Source: Leptotrichia sp. oral taxon 847
GTDB lineage: Bacteria > Fusobacteriota > Fusobacteriia > Fusobacteriales > Leptotrichiaceae
Assembly (NCBI RefSeq): GCF_001553645.1
Contig: NZ_CP014231.1
Span: forward strand, 434,001 to 498,000
Direction of reading: 5' to 3'
Length of the DNA stretch: 64,000 nucleotides
Positions 25,017 through 34,589 of the stretch are shown here, piece after piece. Both the position numbers and the translations under genes were made by a program. Each line of letters begins with the position of its first letter. The first letter of the stretch is position 1. A model generated the notes under the pieces. It was not told where the DNA came from. It was given only the letters and a program-made list of their open reading frames with translations, and did no database searches.

Positions 25017-26267
25017 TTATCTTACTGTTTCTCCAGTTTCAATAGTTCTGTTATACGGATCAACTCTTACACCACTAAGTATTCTTACATTTTTACCGAT
25101 GATTGAACCATCAGGTATATGAACACCTTTTCCTATAACAGTAATTCCTGAATATAATAAATCAGGTCTTTCTTTGTTAGGAATATCAGCGTTTCCATTT
25201 CCTACAAATGAATTTTTCCCGATATATGTATTTTTATCTGCAATTATAGTATCTAAGTGAGAATTTTCATCTATATAAGTTCCTGAGAAAATTATGCTAT
25301 TTCTAACTGTCGCTCCTTTTCTCACTGTAACACCTGGTCCTAATACTGAATTTTGAACGCTTCCTTCAATTTTACATCCATCACAGATCAATGAATTTTG
25401 AACATTTCCACTTAATCCTATTCTAACTGGTGCTAAGTCTTCACTTCTAGTGTAAATTTTCCAATCTTTGTCGTATAAGTTAATTCCAACTTCTTCAGAT
25501 TTTTTAATCAAATCCAAGTTTGCGTCAAGGTATGAGTCATAAGTTCCTACATCTTTCCAGTAACTGTCGTAAGTATGAACATAAACTTTTCTATCATTTT
25601 GAATCATTGCAGGAATTACGTGCATTCCAAAATCTAAATCGTCATTTGGAAGACCTTCAAGATATTCTAATAAAGTATCAGTGTTAAAAATATAAATTCC
25701 CATTGAAGCTAAATTACTCTTTGGTTCAGCAGGTTTTTCCTCAAAACTAATAATTTTTTTATTTTTGTCCACTTCAAAAATTCCAAATCTACTTGCTTCT
25801 TCCATTGGCACAGGTTGAACTGCAATCGTAAGTTCAGCGCCATTTTCTATGTGTTCTTTTAACATCCATTTATAGTTCATTTTATAAATATGATCTCCTG
25901 ATAAGATTAACACATATTTTGGATTTTTATTTCTGATAAATTCTATATTTTGTCTAATTGCGTCAGCTGTCCCTCTGTACCAAGAGTTTCCGCTAAGTTT
26001 TTCATGTGGCTGTAACATTGTGATGCTTGTATCTCTTCTATCAAAATCCCATGGTTTTCCCGAACCGATGTGTTCATTTAATGATAACGGCAAATATTGA
26101 GTAAGAAGCGCAACTTCATAAATTCCTGAATTTGAACAGTTACTAAGTGCAAAATCTATAATTCTAAATTTCCCAGCAAATGGAACACTAGGTTTAACTC
26201 TTTTTTCCGATAAGATGTCAAGTCTAGACCCTCTTCCACCAGCTAATATCATAGCTAACATTTTCAT
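25017..26267 (-). CDS. glgC: Glucose-1-phosphate adenylyltransferase
   Basis: Makes ADP-glucose for glycogen synthesis and is the regulated step of the pathway. The start at ATG 26267 follows GGAGGTAATAAAT and gives 416 residues beginning MKMLAMILAGGRGSRL, with the nucleotidyltransferase signature at 9-16. WYRGTADAIRQN, the substrate-binding IFEVDKNKKIISFEEKPAEPK and the left-handed beta-helix C-terminus are all present. It is the first gene of glgC-glgA. No glgD, glgB or glgP is in the window. Confidence 0.95.
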   Translation of the reverse strand: MKMLAMILAGGRGSRLDILSEKRVKPSVPFAGKFRIIDFALSNCSNSGIYEVALLTQYLPLSLNEHIGSGKPWDFDRRDTSITMLQPHEKLSGNSWYRGTADAIRQNIEFIRNKNPKYVLILSGDHIYKMNYKWMLKEHIENGAELTIAVQPVPMEEASRFGIFEVDKNKKIISFEEKPAEPKSNLASMGIYIFNTDTLLEYLEGLPNDDLDFGMHVIPAMIQNDRKVYVHTYDSYWKDVGTYDSYLDANLDLIKKSEEVGINLYDKDWKIYTRSEDLAPVRIGLSGNVQNSLICDGCKIEGSVQNSVLGPGVTVRKGATVRNSIIFSGTYIDENSHLDTIIADKNTYIGKNSFVGNGNADIPNKERPDLLYSGITVIGKGVHIPDGSIIGKNVRILSGVRVDPYNRTIETGETVR

Positions 26268-26298
26268 ATTTATTACCTCCATTTTTATCTTACACTAA

Positions 26299-26326
26299 AG
26301 TATACCCCCATTTTTGAAAAAATCAA
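26299..26326 (-). promoter_or_regulatory. Promoter of glgC-glgA
   Basis: TTGATT (26326-26321), 16-bp spacer, TATACT (26304-26299) on the minus strand. Confidence 0.6.
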
Positions 26327-26407
26327 ATAGTATTTTCAAATTTTTTTATATTTTTATCATAAAATTTTAGATTTACAAAAATTTTAACAAAAATTCGCTA
26401 TTTTTTA

Positions 26408-26445
26408 CAAAAAAAGCCTTTAGTTTTAGCTAAAGACTTTTTTTA
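26408..26445 (-). terminator. Terminator of argG
   Basis: AAAGCCTTTAG pairs with CTAAAGACTTT (one mismatch) around TTTTAG, with A/T runs on both sides, so it could work in either direction. Confidence 0.75.
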
Positions 26446-26497
26446 ATCGTATATTTTGTGAAATATTATTTTTTAGAAGTATTTTCAAAATTACTGA

Positions 26498-27700
26498 CTA
26501 TTTATGTTTTTTATAAGCTCTTATTCTATTTGGAAGTGAGAATAATTTTATAAATCCTTCTGCATCTTTATGGCTGTATAGCTCACTTGCTCCAAATGAT
26601 GAGATTCCTTCGTCGTAAAGTGCGTAGTCGGTAAATCTTCCAGCAATTTTTACACTTCCTTTGTATAATTTTAATCTTATTGTTCCATTTACATTTTTTG
26701 AAGTTTCCTCAACAAAGGCGTCAAGCCCCTCACGAAGCGGTGTAAACCATTGTCCAGCGTAAGTTAAATCAGCATATTTTCTTGAAACTAATTTTTTAAA
26801 TTCAAATGTATCTTTGTCAAAAATCAATGTTTCCAAATCTTTTAATGCTTCCATAAGAAGTGTTCCACCTGGAGTTTCGTAAATTCCACGAGATTTCATT
26901 CCAACAAGTCTGTTTTCAACGATGTCGATTACTCCAACTCCATTTTCTCCTGCAATTTTATTTAATTTTCTAAGTAAGTCAACTGGTTCCAAAACTTCGC
27001 CATCAACTTTAACTGGCCAACCTTTCTCGAAAGTTATTTCCACATAAGTTGGTTTATCTGGCGCTTTTTCAGGTGGCGTTGTCATCACATAGACAATATC
27101 TTCCTTGTGTTCGTTTTCAAGTCCTTCAATATCCCCACCTTCGTGTGAAATATGCCATAAATTTTGGTCTCTTGAATAGATTTTTTCCTTTGTTACATTA
27201 ATTTTTATGTCAAATCTTTGAGCATAGTCAATTGCATCTTCTCTTGATGAGATGTCCCAAATTCTCCATGGAGCTATAATTTGAATTGTTGGATCTAATG
27301 AAAATACACCAGTTTCAAATCTTACCTGATCATTTCCTTTTCCTGTACATCCGTGACAAATGTATTTTGCTCCTTCCTTATGTGCAACTTCCACAAGTAC
27401 CTTTGAGATTAGCGGTCTTGCAAACGATGTCCCAAGTAAATATTTATTTTCATAGACCGCTCCTGCTCTTAGTGCACGAAACGCGTAATCTTTTACAAAT
27501 TCTGCTTTTTTATCTTCCACATAAACTTTAGAAGCTCCTGATTCAATCGCTTTTTGTTTTACAGCACTCATATCTTCGTCTTGTCCCACATCTACACAAC
27601 AAGCGATTACTTCTAAATCATAGTTATTTTTTAACCAAGGTATAATAATTGACGTATCTAATCCACCTGAATAGGCTAATACTACTTTTTCTTTTGCCAT
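26498..27700 (-). CDS. argG: Argininosuccinate synthase
   Basis: Condenses citrulline and aspartate using ATP, the penultimate step of arginine synthesis. It has 400 residues, normal for the family. The PP-loop AYSGGLDTS is at residues 9-17. [15 protein letters not shown] near residues 115-129 and the central [17 protein letters not shown] are characteristic. ATG 27700 follows AAGGAG. The gene is monocistronic; argH is not adjacent, which is somewhat unusual. Confidence 0.96.
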   Translation of the reverse strand: MAKEKVVLAYSGGLDTSIIIPWLKNNYDLEVIACCVDVGQDEDMSAVKQKAIESGASKVYVEDKKAEFVKDYAFRALRAGAVYENKYLLGTSFARPLISKVLVEVAHKEGAKYICHGCTGKGNDQVRFETGVFSLDPTIQIIAPWRIWDISSREDAIDYAQRFDIKINVTKEKIYSRDQNLWHISHEGGDIEGLENEHKEDIVYVMTTPPEKAPDKPTYVEITFEKGWPVKVDGEVLEPVDLLRKLNKIAGENGVGVIDIVENRLVGMKSRGIYETPGGTLLMEALKDLETLIFDKDTFEFKKLVSRKYADLTYAGQWFTPLREGLDAFVEETSKNVNGTIRLKLYKGSVKIAGRFTDYALYDEGISSFGASELYSHKDAEGFIKLFSLPNRIRAYKKHK

Positions 27701-27733
27701 TTTTGATCTCCTTATAATTTTTTTGATAAGTAA

Positions 27734-27762
27734 AATTTATCATATTTGTAAGTTAAAGTCAA
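27734..27762 (-). promoter_or_regulatory. Candidate argG promoter
   Basis: TTGACT (27762-27757), 17-bp spacer, TAAATT (27739-27734) on the minus strand. Confidence 0.5.
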
Positions 27763-27859
27763 CAACATATCACGAATTTCACAAAAATTTATTGCTTTTT
27801 TTCATTTTTTTGTGCTAAAATTATATAATAAAAAAATTAATGAAAGAAGGTTAAAAAAT

Positions 27860-28933
27860 ATGGAAAATAAAACAAAAAAATTAAAAAATATTTTAAAAAA
27901 ATTAAATATCGATGGACTTTTTATTACGGATATGTACAATCTTAGATATTTTACGGGATTTACTGGAACTACAGGAGTTGCACTCGTTACAAAAGAAGAA
28001 AATTACTTTTTTTCAGATTTTAGATACAAAAAGCAAGCGACTGAGCAAGTTACAAAAATGGGATTTGAATTTGTAGAAAGTAGAACTTTGATCGTTTCAG
28101 CTGGAGAGCTTGTAAAAAAATTGGATTTAAAAAATGTGGGATTTGAAGACAACAATGTTTCGTTTGCACTTTATCAGGCAATAAAAGAAAATTTTAGCTC
28201 AAAACTTACTCCTGTAGGAAATGAGTTAATTTTACAAAGAATGAAAAAATCTGAAAAAGAGATTGAAACTATTAAAAAAGCCATTGAAATAAGTGATGCT
28301 GCTTTTTCTGAAGTGTTAAAAGAAATTAAAGAAGGTGTGTCTGAAAAAGAAATAGCAGCATATCTGGAATACATTCAAAGAAAATTAGGAGCAGAAAACA
28401 GATCGTTTGACACCATCATTGCAAGTGGACTAAGATCTGCTATGCCACACGGAGTCGCAAGTGATAAAAAGATTCAAAAGGAAGAATTTATCACAATGGA
28501 CTTTGGAGCATATTACGACGGCTATGTTTCTGACATCACAAGAACGGTTTACTATGGACAAAATATTACGGATAAACATAAAGAAATTTACAACACAGTT
28601 TTAGCTGGACACCTTCTTGGAATCAAGACAATAAAATCAGGGATGTACACAGATGAAGTTGACAAAGCTGTGAGAGATTTTTTTAAAAGCAAAAATTTAG
28701 GAGAATATTTTGGGCATGGATTGGGACACGGAATAGGTCTTGAAATTCATGAAATGCCGTATTTATCGAAATCTCAGCACTTAAAACTTGAAGAAAATAT
28801 GATAGTAACTGTTGAGCCAGGACTTTATTTTGATGGATTCGGTGGAGTTAGAATCGAAGATGATGTCGTTGTGACTAAAAATGGATGTGAAGTTTTGAAT
28901 AAAAGTCCAAAAGAATTGATTATTATAGAATAA
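27860..28933 (+). CDS. M24B metallopeptidase (Xaa-Pro aminopeptidase / dipeptidase)
   Basis: A 357-residue cytoplasmic peptidase cleaving peptides with proline at the second position. The N-terminal creatinase-like domain spans about 1-130. The pita-bread catalytic domain carries the metal ligands: Asp in MDFGAYYDG, Asp in YVSDITRT, His in GHGLGHGIGLEIHE, Glu in VEPGLYF and Glu in GVRIEDD. I start at ATG 27860 after GAAGG; the open frame extends 16 codons upstream without a better site. The bare size fits PepP/PepQ-like enzymes of low-GC bacteria, and the two cannot be separated here. Confidence 0.9.
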   Translation: MENKTKKLKNILKKLNIDGLFITDMYNLRYFTGFTGTTGVALVTKEENYFFSDFRYKKQATEQVTKMGFEFVESRTLIVSAGELVKKLDLKNVGFEDNNVSFALYQAIKENFSSKLTPVGNELILQRMKKSEKEIETIKKAIEISDAAFSEVLKEIKEGVSEKEIAAYLEYIQRKLGAENRSFDTIIASGLRSAMPHGVASDKKIQKEEFITMDFGAYYDGYVSDITRTVYYGQNITDKHKEIYNTVLAGHLLGIKTIKSGMYTDEVDKAVRDFFKSKNLGEYFGHGLGHGIGLEIHEMPYLSKSQHLKLEENMIVTVEPGLYFDGFGGVRIEDDVVVTKNGCEVLNKSPKELIIIE

Positions 28934-28969
28934 TTTTTAGCAATAAAAATACAAAAAAATGAAATAATG

Positions 28970-28978
28970 TGGTATAAT
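28970..28978 (+). promoter_or_regulatory. Extended -10 promoter of typA
   Basis: TGGTATAAT: extended -10 with perfect TATAAT, no recognisable -35, 46 bp before the typA start. Confidence 0.5.
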
Positions 28979-29023
28979 GTACGAAACAGAACTAAATAGA
29001 AGGAGAAAAAATACAAAATAGAA

Positions 29024-30844
29024 ATGAGTAAAATTAAAAATATTGCAATTATTGCACACGTTGACCATGGAAAAACTACGCTCGTGGACGCACTTTTAAA
29101 ACAGGCGGGAACATTCGGAGAACATGAAAAAGTTGATGAAAGAGTGATGGATAGCAACGATTTAGAAAAAGAGAGAGGAATTACAATTTTTTCTAAAAAC
29201 GCTTCATTTCATTACCAAGGATATAAAATAAATATTGTTGATACACCGGGACATGCTGATTTTGGTGGGGAAGTACAAAGAATACTAAAAATGGTTGATT
29301 CTGTTCTGCTTTTGGTGGACGCTTTTGAAGGAGTTATGCCGCAGACTAAATATGTACTAAAACAGGCACTAGAACACGGACTAAGACCAATTGTAGTCGT
29401 AAATAAAATTGACAGACCAAATTCTGACCCTGACGCTGTCGTGGATTCAGTATTTGATTTATTTGTTGAACTTGGAGCAAACGATATTCAGCTAGATTTT
29501 CCTGTTGTTTACGCTTCAGCCAAAAATGGGTATGCTAAAATTGAGTTAGAAGATGAAAATAAAGATATGAAACCACTTTATGACATGATTATGCAGCACG
29601 TTGAAGATCCTGAAGGAGATGCTTCTGAACCGCTTCAAATGTTAATCACTAATACAGAATACGACGAATATGTTGGAAAACTTGGGACTGGAAGAATTTA
29701 TAACGGAAAAATTTCTAAAAACGAAGAAGTTACTCTTATCAAAAGAAACGGAGATTTGGTAAGCGGAAAAATTTCTAAAATTTACGGATATGATGGACTT
29801 AAAAAAATTGAAATGGAAGAAGCACTAGCTGGGGATATTGTTACGATTGCGGGAATTGATAAAATTGATATAGGAGAAACTGTTGCAGCCAAGGAAAATC
29901 CTAAACCACTTCCGCTAATTGACATTGATGAGCCAACACTTGCTATGACCTTTTTAGTAAATGATTCACCTTTTGCTGGAAAAGATGGAAAATTTGTAAC
30001 TTCCAGAAATATTTTAGAAAGACTTCAAAAAGAAGTTAACCACAATGTAAGTATGCGGCTTGAAATGACAGATTCACCTGATGCATTTATCGTAAAAGGT
30101 AGAGGTGAATTGCAATTATCTATTTTATTAGAAAATATGAGAAGAGAAGGTTATGAAGTAGCTGTGTCAAAACCAGAAGTTATTTACAAAGAAGAAAATG
30201 GTAAAAAAATGGAGCCAATTGAACTTGCCATAATTGATGTTGCTGACGAATTTGTCGGAGTCGTTATTGAAAAACTTGGCCTTCGTAAAGGAGAAATGGT
30301 AAATATGAATCAAGGGACTGATGGTTATACAAGACTTGAATTTAAAGTACCATCAAGAGGACTTATCGGATTCACAAACGAATTTTTGACTGAAACAAGA
30401 GGAACTGGAATCTTAAACCATTCATTCTTTGACTACGAACCTTTCAAAGGAGAAGTTACAAATAGACATCGAGGAGTTTTAATAGCGATGGAGCCTGGAA
30501 CAAGTTTAGGTTATGCGCTAAATAATCTTCAAGCAAGAGGTACGCTATTTATCGGACCTGGTGTGGAAGTATACGAAGGAATGATAGTTGGAGAGCATTC
30601 AAGAGAAAATGACTTAGTCGTAAATGTCTGCAAAGGTAAAAAGCTTACAAATATGAGAGCTGCAGGAAGTGATGATGCTGTAAAACTGGCACCTCCAAAA
30701 GAATTTACCCTAGAATTAGCACTTGAATACATTGAAGCTGACGAACTTGTAGAAATTACACCTAATTCAATAAGACTTAGAAAAAAATATTTAAAAGCTA
30801 ACGACAGAAAAAAAATTGAAAATGGGACAACAAGCAGAGTGTAA
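29024..30844 (+). CDS. typA: Ribosome-associated GTPase TypA/BipA
   Basis: Translational GTPase of the EF-G/LepA class involved in ribosome assembly and stress adaptation. It has 606 residues. G1 is AHVDHGKTT (11-19), the switch region [12 protein letters not shown]3 [12 protein letters not shown], and G4 NKID near residue 127. EF-G-like domains III and V and the BipA-specific C-terminal domain follow ([18 protein letters not shown], then [16 protein letters not shown]). The ribosome site AGGAG is about 17 bp from ATG, longer than usual, but no other start is available. Confidence 0.96.
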   Translation: MSKIKNIAIIAHVDHGKTTLVDALLKQAGTFGEHEKVDERVMDSNDLEKERGITIFSKNASFHYQGYKINIVDTPGHADFGGEVQRILKMVDSVLLLVDAFEGVMPQTKYVLKQALEHGLRPIVVVNKIDRPNSDPDAVVDSVFDLFVELGANDIQLDFPVVYASAKNGYAKIELEDENKDMKPLYDMIMQHVEDPEGDASEPLQMLITNTEYDEYVGKLGTGRIYNGKISKNEEVTLIKRNGDLVSGKISKIYGYDGLKKIEMEEALAGDIVTIAGIDKIDIGETVAAKENPKPLPLIDIDEPTLAMTFLVNDSPFAGKDGKFVTSRNILERLQKEVNHNVSMRLEMTDSPDAFIVKGRGELQLSILLENMRREGYEVAVSKPEVIYKEENGKKMEPIELAIIDVADEFVGVVIEKLGLRKGEMVNMNQGTDGYTRLEFKVPSRGLIGFTNEFLTETRGTGILNHSFFDYEPFKGEVTNRHRGVLIAMEPGTSLGYALNNLQARGTLFIGPGVEVYEGMIVGEHSRENDLVVNVCKGKKLTNMRAAGSDDAVKLAPPKEFTLELALEYIEADELVEITPNSIRLRKKYLKANDRKKIENGTTSRV

Positions 30845-30875
30845 AAATATTTTAAATCTATAAAAAATTTACATA

Positions 30876-30909
30876 AAAAAAGAGAATAGAAAAATTATTC
30901 TCTTTTTTA
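30876..30909. terminator. Bidirectional terminator between typA and dxs
   Basis: AAAGAGAATA (30879-30888) pairs with TATTCTCTTT (30896-30905), with A- and T-runs outside, serving convergent genes. Confidence 0.85.
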
Positions 30910-30914
30910 TTTTT

Positions 30915-32690
30915 TTATTTTAATACTTCCAAAATATCCTCAACAATTTGCTCTTTTGTAAGTCTATTGTTTTCAAAAAATACATCGTAAGGAATTTCAT
31001 CTGTAAATTCTTTTTTAGCACCCACATTAAGCACTTTCATGTCAGAAGCTCCATAGAAACTAGAGATTTTTGCTCCAAATCCTCCTTCTTTTTGTCCGCT
31101 TTCCAATGTAACTACCAATTTGTGATTTTCTTTTAATTCATTTAACAAATTTTCATCGATACCACTTATGAATCTGGGATTTATCAATGTCGCATCAATT
31201 CCAGCTTTTTCTTTCAGCAATTCCTTCACTTCTTTACCTAACGAAAAAAATTCTCCCAATCCAACAATCGCCACATCATTTCCTTTTTCCACAACTTTGT
31301 AGCTATTCCAATTAGAATAATCTTTATCCACATCAATTCCAGAATGTTGAACTGCTCCACCAGGCACTTTTATAAATACTGGATTTTCATTTTGATCAAT
31401 CGCCCATTCAAGCATTGCCAAATATTCTTCCTTCGTAGTTGGTGCCAAATACACGATATTCGGTATATTTGAAATCATCGGTATGTCAAAATATCCTAAA
31501 TGTGTTACATCATTCATACCTTTCAATGTTCCACCAAATACTAAAGTAACCGTTGGCGCTTTATTTATCGCAATATCATGTGAAATTTGGTCATAAGTTC
31601 TTTGAACAAAAGTACTAATTACCCCAAATACTGGTTTTGCACCATTTGTAGCCATTCCTGACGAAAAAGTAGTCGCATGTTCTTCGGCAATCCCAACGTC
31701 AACATATTGTTTTCTCAATTTATCCAATTTTTCTCTTCTATCTTTTGTAAACCCAAACCCCATCGGAACAGCGGCATTAATAAAGCAAACCCTCGGATCT
31801 TTTTTCATTTTTTCAATCATAAAGTCAAAAGTAATATCACCAAAATTTTCTTTTGATTCAGGTTTTGTTTTAGGCTCGCCTGTTTCAGGCACAAAGTTTG
31901 AATTATAATGCCAAGTTTCTCTATCTTTTTCAGCATATGAAAGCCCTTTCCCTTTAGTTGTATGAATATGTAAAACTATCGGATGATTAATATTTTTAAC
32001 TTCTTCAAACACTTCGATTAGTTTATTAATGTCATGTCCATTGGCTACATATCTGTAATCAAGTCCAAGTGCACAAAAATAATTATTTTTCGCTTTTCCT
32101 TTTGTATCTCTCAACTCTTTTAAATTTTTGTAAAGTCCTCCGTGATTTTCAGCAATCGACTGCTCATTGTCATTTACGATTATAATCAAGTTTCCACCTT
32201 GTTCAGCTGCATTGTTTAATCCTTCAAAAGCTAGTCCTCCACTTAGAGAACCATCTCCAATCACAGCAATTATATTTTCATCACGTCCCTTTAGATCTCT
32301 TGCTTTTGCAAGTCCTGCTGCAAGACTTATAGAAGTTGAAGTATGTCCCACTCTAAAAAAGTCGTGTTCACTTTCATCTTGGTCAGTGTATCCATTTACA
32401 GTGCTAAATTTATCTTCATACAAAAATCCATCTTTTCTTCCAGTTAAAATTTTATGTGTATAAGCCTGATGCGACACATCATATACTATTTTATCAATCG
32501 GAGAATTAAACACATAATGAAGAGCAATTGTCAGTTCAACCATTCCAAAATTAGACCCCACATGCCCTCCTTTTGGATAATTACTGACTCTATTTAACAA
32601 AGCTTTTCTCACGTCTGAAGCTAATTTTACCAATTCTTCCCTATTTAATCTTTTCACATCTTTCGGTTCGTTTATTTTCTCTAATATCAT
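30915..32690 (-). CDS. dxs: 1-deoxy-D-xylulose-5-phosphate synthase, divergent
   Basis: Thiamine-diphosphate enzyme joining pyruvate and glyceraldehyde 3-phosphate, the first step of the MEP isoprenoid route and a feed to thiamine and pyridoxal. It has 591 residues, slightly short of the usual 620 or so. GGHVGSNFGMVELTIALHYVF begins at residue 41; the conserved His43 and the ThDP motif GDGSLSGG (about 147) with downstream NDNEQSI are present. VGIAEEHATTFSSGMA in the Pyr domain supplies the catalytic Glu. Several stretches depart from canonical Dxs (YDVSHQAYTHKILTGRKDGF, HDFFRVGHTSTS), so it belongs to a divergent branch and a paralogue may exist. It is monocistronic. Confidence 0.88.
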   Translation of the reverse strand: MILEKINEPKDVKRLNREELVKLASDVRKALLNRVSNYPKGGHVGSNFGMVELTIALHYVFNSPIDKIVYDVSHQAYTHKILTGRKDGFLYEDKFSTVNGYTDQDESEHDFFRVGHTSTSISLAAGLAKARDLKGRDENIIAVIGDGSLSGGLAFEGLNNAAEQGGNLIIIVNDNEQSIAENHGGLYKNLKELRDTKGKAKNNYFCALGLDYRYVANGHDINKLIEVFEEVKNINHPIVLHIHTTKGKGLSYAEKDRETWHYNSNFVPETGEPKTKPESKENFGDITFDFMIEKMKKDPRVCFINAAVPMGFGFTKDRREKLDKLRKQYVDVGIAEEHATTFSSGMATNGAKPVFGVISTFVQRTYDQISHDIAINKAPTVTLVFGGTLKGMNDVTHLGYFDIPMISNIPNIVYLAPTTKEEYLAMLEWAIDQNENPVFIKVPGGAVQHSGIDVDKDYSNWNSYKVVEKGNDVAIVGLGEFFSLGKEVKELLKEKAGIDATLINPRFISGIDENLLNELKENHKLVVTLESGQKEGGFGAKISSFYGASDMKVLNVGAKKEFTDEIPYDVFFENNRLTKEQIVEDILEVLK

Positions 32691-32733
32691 TTTTTTTAAT
32701 TCCTTTCATATTTAAAATTTGCTTATGCAAATT

Positions 32734-32762
32734 ATTATACATCAAAAATAACTTTAAGTCTA
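32734..32762 (-). promoter_or_regulatory. Candidate dxs promoter with downstream inverted repeat
   Basis: TAGACT (32762-32757), 17-bp spacer, perfect TATAAT (32739-32734). Right after it, AATTTGC-TTAT-GCAAATT (32716-32733) is a perfect inverted repeat in the leader. Confidence 0.5.
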
Positions 32763-32778
32763 ATACTTTTTTAAATTG

Positions 32779-33012
32779 GAGAAGTAAAATATTTAGCGAT
32801 AAATAAAAACTTCTATTTTAAGCTATAAAGTTACTAAAATAATTTTTTTAAGCAGAAACTCTCATCACCGCGCCCGCACCCCAGCTAGTCTTCATCAGTT
32901 TTATGAATTAGGATTATAAGAGAAAATAGCGGTCGTTTTCCTTTATACAAAGAAATAAATAAACTTTAATAAATAAAATGACATCTTGTAGTCAATGATA
33001 ATTTTAAAAAAA
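32779..33012 (+). mobile_element. Repeat element copy E, decayed
   Basis: Recognisable but degraded relative of copies A-D. It opens GAGAAGTAAAATATTTAGCGATAAATA and keeps GCAGAAACTCTCATCACCGC and CCCCAGCTAGTCTTC. It has lost about 200 bp holding the main hairpins, resumes at GGATTATAAG with a broken version of the second hairpin, and ends near GACATCTTGTAGTCAATGATAA. The CTGCCCCTAAAAT terminus and flanking duplication are gone. It accounts for most of the 381-bp gap between dxs and the hemolysin III gene. Confidence 0.75.
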
Positions 33013-33128
33013 AATAAAATTATAAATGTAACGATTTTATAAGGGAAAAAAAATATTTAATAAAACTTTATATGGTATCATTATATGTAATATATATAAA
33101 TATTATATTTATTTTGAAAGGGAAATTT

Positions 33129-33806
33129 ATGAAAAAAACGGTTAGTAAAAATCAAATTTCAAAAATAAAAGATAAAAATACCGAAACGTTTACACACGGA
33201 GAAGAAATTGGAAATTTTGTAAGTCATACTGTAGGTTCGGGATTATCGATTATTGCACTTTTTGTTCTTACAATAAGAGCCAGCTGGACACATAACATAG
33301 GAACCATTATTTCGTTTATGGTATTTGGATTTGGATTGATTGTACTTTATACAATGTCATCTATATATCATGGTCTACATCCAGGTATTGCAAAAAGAGT
33401 TTTTGAAATATTAGATCATTCTGCAATTTATATTTTAATTGCGGCATCGTATACGCCATTCTTATATCTTGTTGTAGATTCTCCAACAAATAAAATTATT
33501 TTAGCTTTGCAATGGATAACTTGTTTTTTAGGAATTTTATTTAAAGTATTTTTTACTGGAAAATTTAAAATTTTTTCCACTTTACTGTATCTTTTTATGG
33601 GATGGATGATTGTAATAGCTTGGGGAAGTTTAATAACAAATATAAATAAAATATCATTAATTTTCCTTATAATCGGTGGTCTTCTGTATTCATTAGGTAC
33701 CATTTTTTATCAATGGAAAATATGTAAATTTAATCATATGATTTGGCATATTTTTGTCATGCTGGGAAGTATCGCCCATTTTATTTCAGTATTTTATCTA
33801 ATTTAA
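33129..33806 (+). CDS. Hemolysin III / PAQR-family membrane protein
   Basis: A 225-residue integral membrane protein of the HlyIII/YqfA (PAQR) family. Seven hydrophobic segments follow an N-terminal charged stretch. Conserved features are HGEEIGNFVSHTVGSGLSI, the SSIYHGLHP segment, the LDHSAIYILIAASYTPF motif with metal-site histidine, and a C-terminal MIWHIFVMLGSIAHF with further histidines. The name is historical; these proteins are thought to be zinc-dependent membrane hydrolases or membrane-homeostasis factors. I start at ATG 33129 after GAAAGGGAAA; the longer open frame has no ribosome site. Confidence 0.88.
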   Translation: MKKTVSKNQISKIKDKNTETFTHGEEIGNFVSHTVGSGLSIIALFVLTIRASWTHNIGTIISFMVFGFGLIVLYTMSSIYHGLHPGIAKRVFEILDHSAIYILIAASYTPFLYLVVDSPTNKIILALQWITCFLGILFKVFFTGKFKIFSTLLYLFMGWMIVIAWGSLITNINKISLIFLIIGGLLYSLGTIFYQWKICKFNHMIWHIFVMLGSIAHFISVFYLI

Positions 33807-33898
33807 ATATATTTATTTGTAAATTATACTTAAAAAATTAGCTACTTTTCAGTGAAGTGGTTGTTTTTTTTGAAAAACTAATTGAAAGGAACTTTTTA

Positions 33899-34441
33899 AT
33901 GGGAAGAAAATCTAAAATATCCAATGAACTGAAAATCGAACTTATTAAAAAAGTGTTAGAGGAAAACGAAAGTATCAGGAGCATCGCCAAAGAATACGGC
34001 ATTTCAAAATCTGCTCTGACAACTTGGAAAAAAAAGTACATTGAATTAGGCGAAGAAAGTATCACTACTTCAGGTAAAAATAAGCATTACTCGAAAGAAG
34101 TCCGTGAAAAAGCTGTTTTAGAATACTTAAACGGTCAAAGTTCCCTATTCGATATATGCAAACATTATAAAATTTCTTCAGTGAGCGTATTAAATTATTG
34201 GATTCGTGATTACAGAAAAAATAGAGATTTAGATGGAAATATTATTCGTCGAAAAAAACATGTAAGAATTGATTTGGAAAGAAAAGTCAGTATTGTAGAA
34301 TATTGTATTGCTAATTACTATAACTACAATGAAACTATAAAAAAATTTGGTATCTCATACCAACAGATTTATTCTTGGGTAAAAAAATATGAACAAGGTG
34401 GCGTTGAAGCCTTAATTGATAATAGAGGAAAAAGAAAATAA
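33899..34441 (+). CDS. Orphan IS3-type OrfA-like helix-turn-helix protein
   Basis: A 180-residue protein made of three successive helix-turn-helix units: IRSIAKEYGISKSALTTWKKK (about residues 24-44), SLFDICKHYKISSVSVLNYW (about 83-102) and NYNETIKKFGISYQQIYSWVKK (about 141-162). This matches OrfA (the DNA-binding half) of IS150-like IS3-family transposases. No OrfB integrase frame with a DDE motif follows, and no terminal repeats are seen; a terminator comes 25 bp after the stop. It is therefore a leftover, or a captured DNA-binding protein. ATG 33899 follows AAAGGAAC; an in-frame ATG upstream lacks a site. Confidence 0.75.
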   Translation: MGRKSKISNELKIELIKKVLEENESIRSIAKEYGISKSALTTWKKKYIELGEESITTSGKNKHYSKEVREKAVLEYLNGQSSLFDICKHYKISSVSVLNYWIRDYRKNRDLDGNIIRRKKHVRIDLERKVSIVEYCIANYYNYNETIKKFGISYQQIYSWVKKYEQGGVEALIDNRGKRK

Positions 34442-34465
34442 TAATTTTAAAAATAAAATTCCTAA

Positions 34466-34497
34466 AAAACTGTCATAATATTTTGATAGTTTTTTTA
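34466..34497 (+). terminator. Terminator after the OrfA-like gene
   Basis: AAAACTGTCA (34466-34475) pairs with TGATAGTTTT (34484-34493), with one G-U pair, followed by more Ts. Confidence 0.75.
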
Positions 34498-34534
34498 TAA
34501 TTTCCAATAATTCTTCGATAATCATAAATTTATA

Positions 34535-34583
34535 AAAAAACTACTTTAAAGTCAAGTTTTTTCTAGCTTTAAAATAGTTTTTT
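34535..34583. terminator. Long terminator hairpin after lgt
   Basis: A 17-bp stem with one mismatch, AAAAAACTACTTTAAAG (34535-34551) with 34567-34583, flanked by A- and T-runs. It can work for lgt on the minus strand or as a backup for the OrfA-like gene. Confidence 0.75.
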
Positions 34584-34589
34584 ATTTTT

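Noticed and set aside
33899..34441. The OrfA-like gene as source of transposase for the repeat elements
   Set aside because: IS3-family insertion normally makes 3-4-bp duplications, not 10-12 bp, and the gene lacks its catalytic partner.
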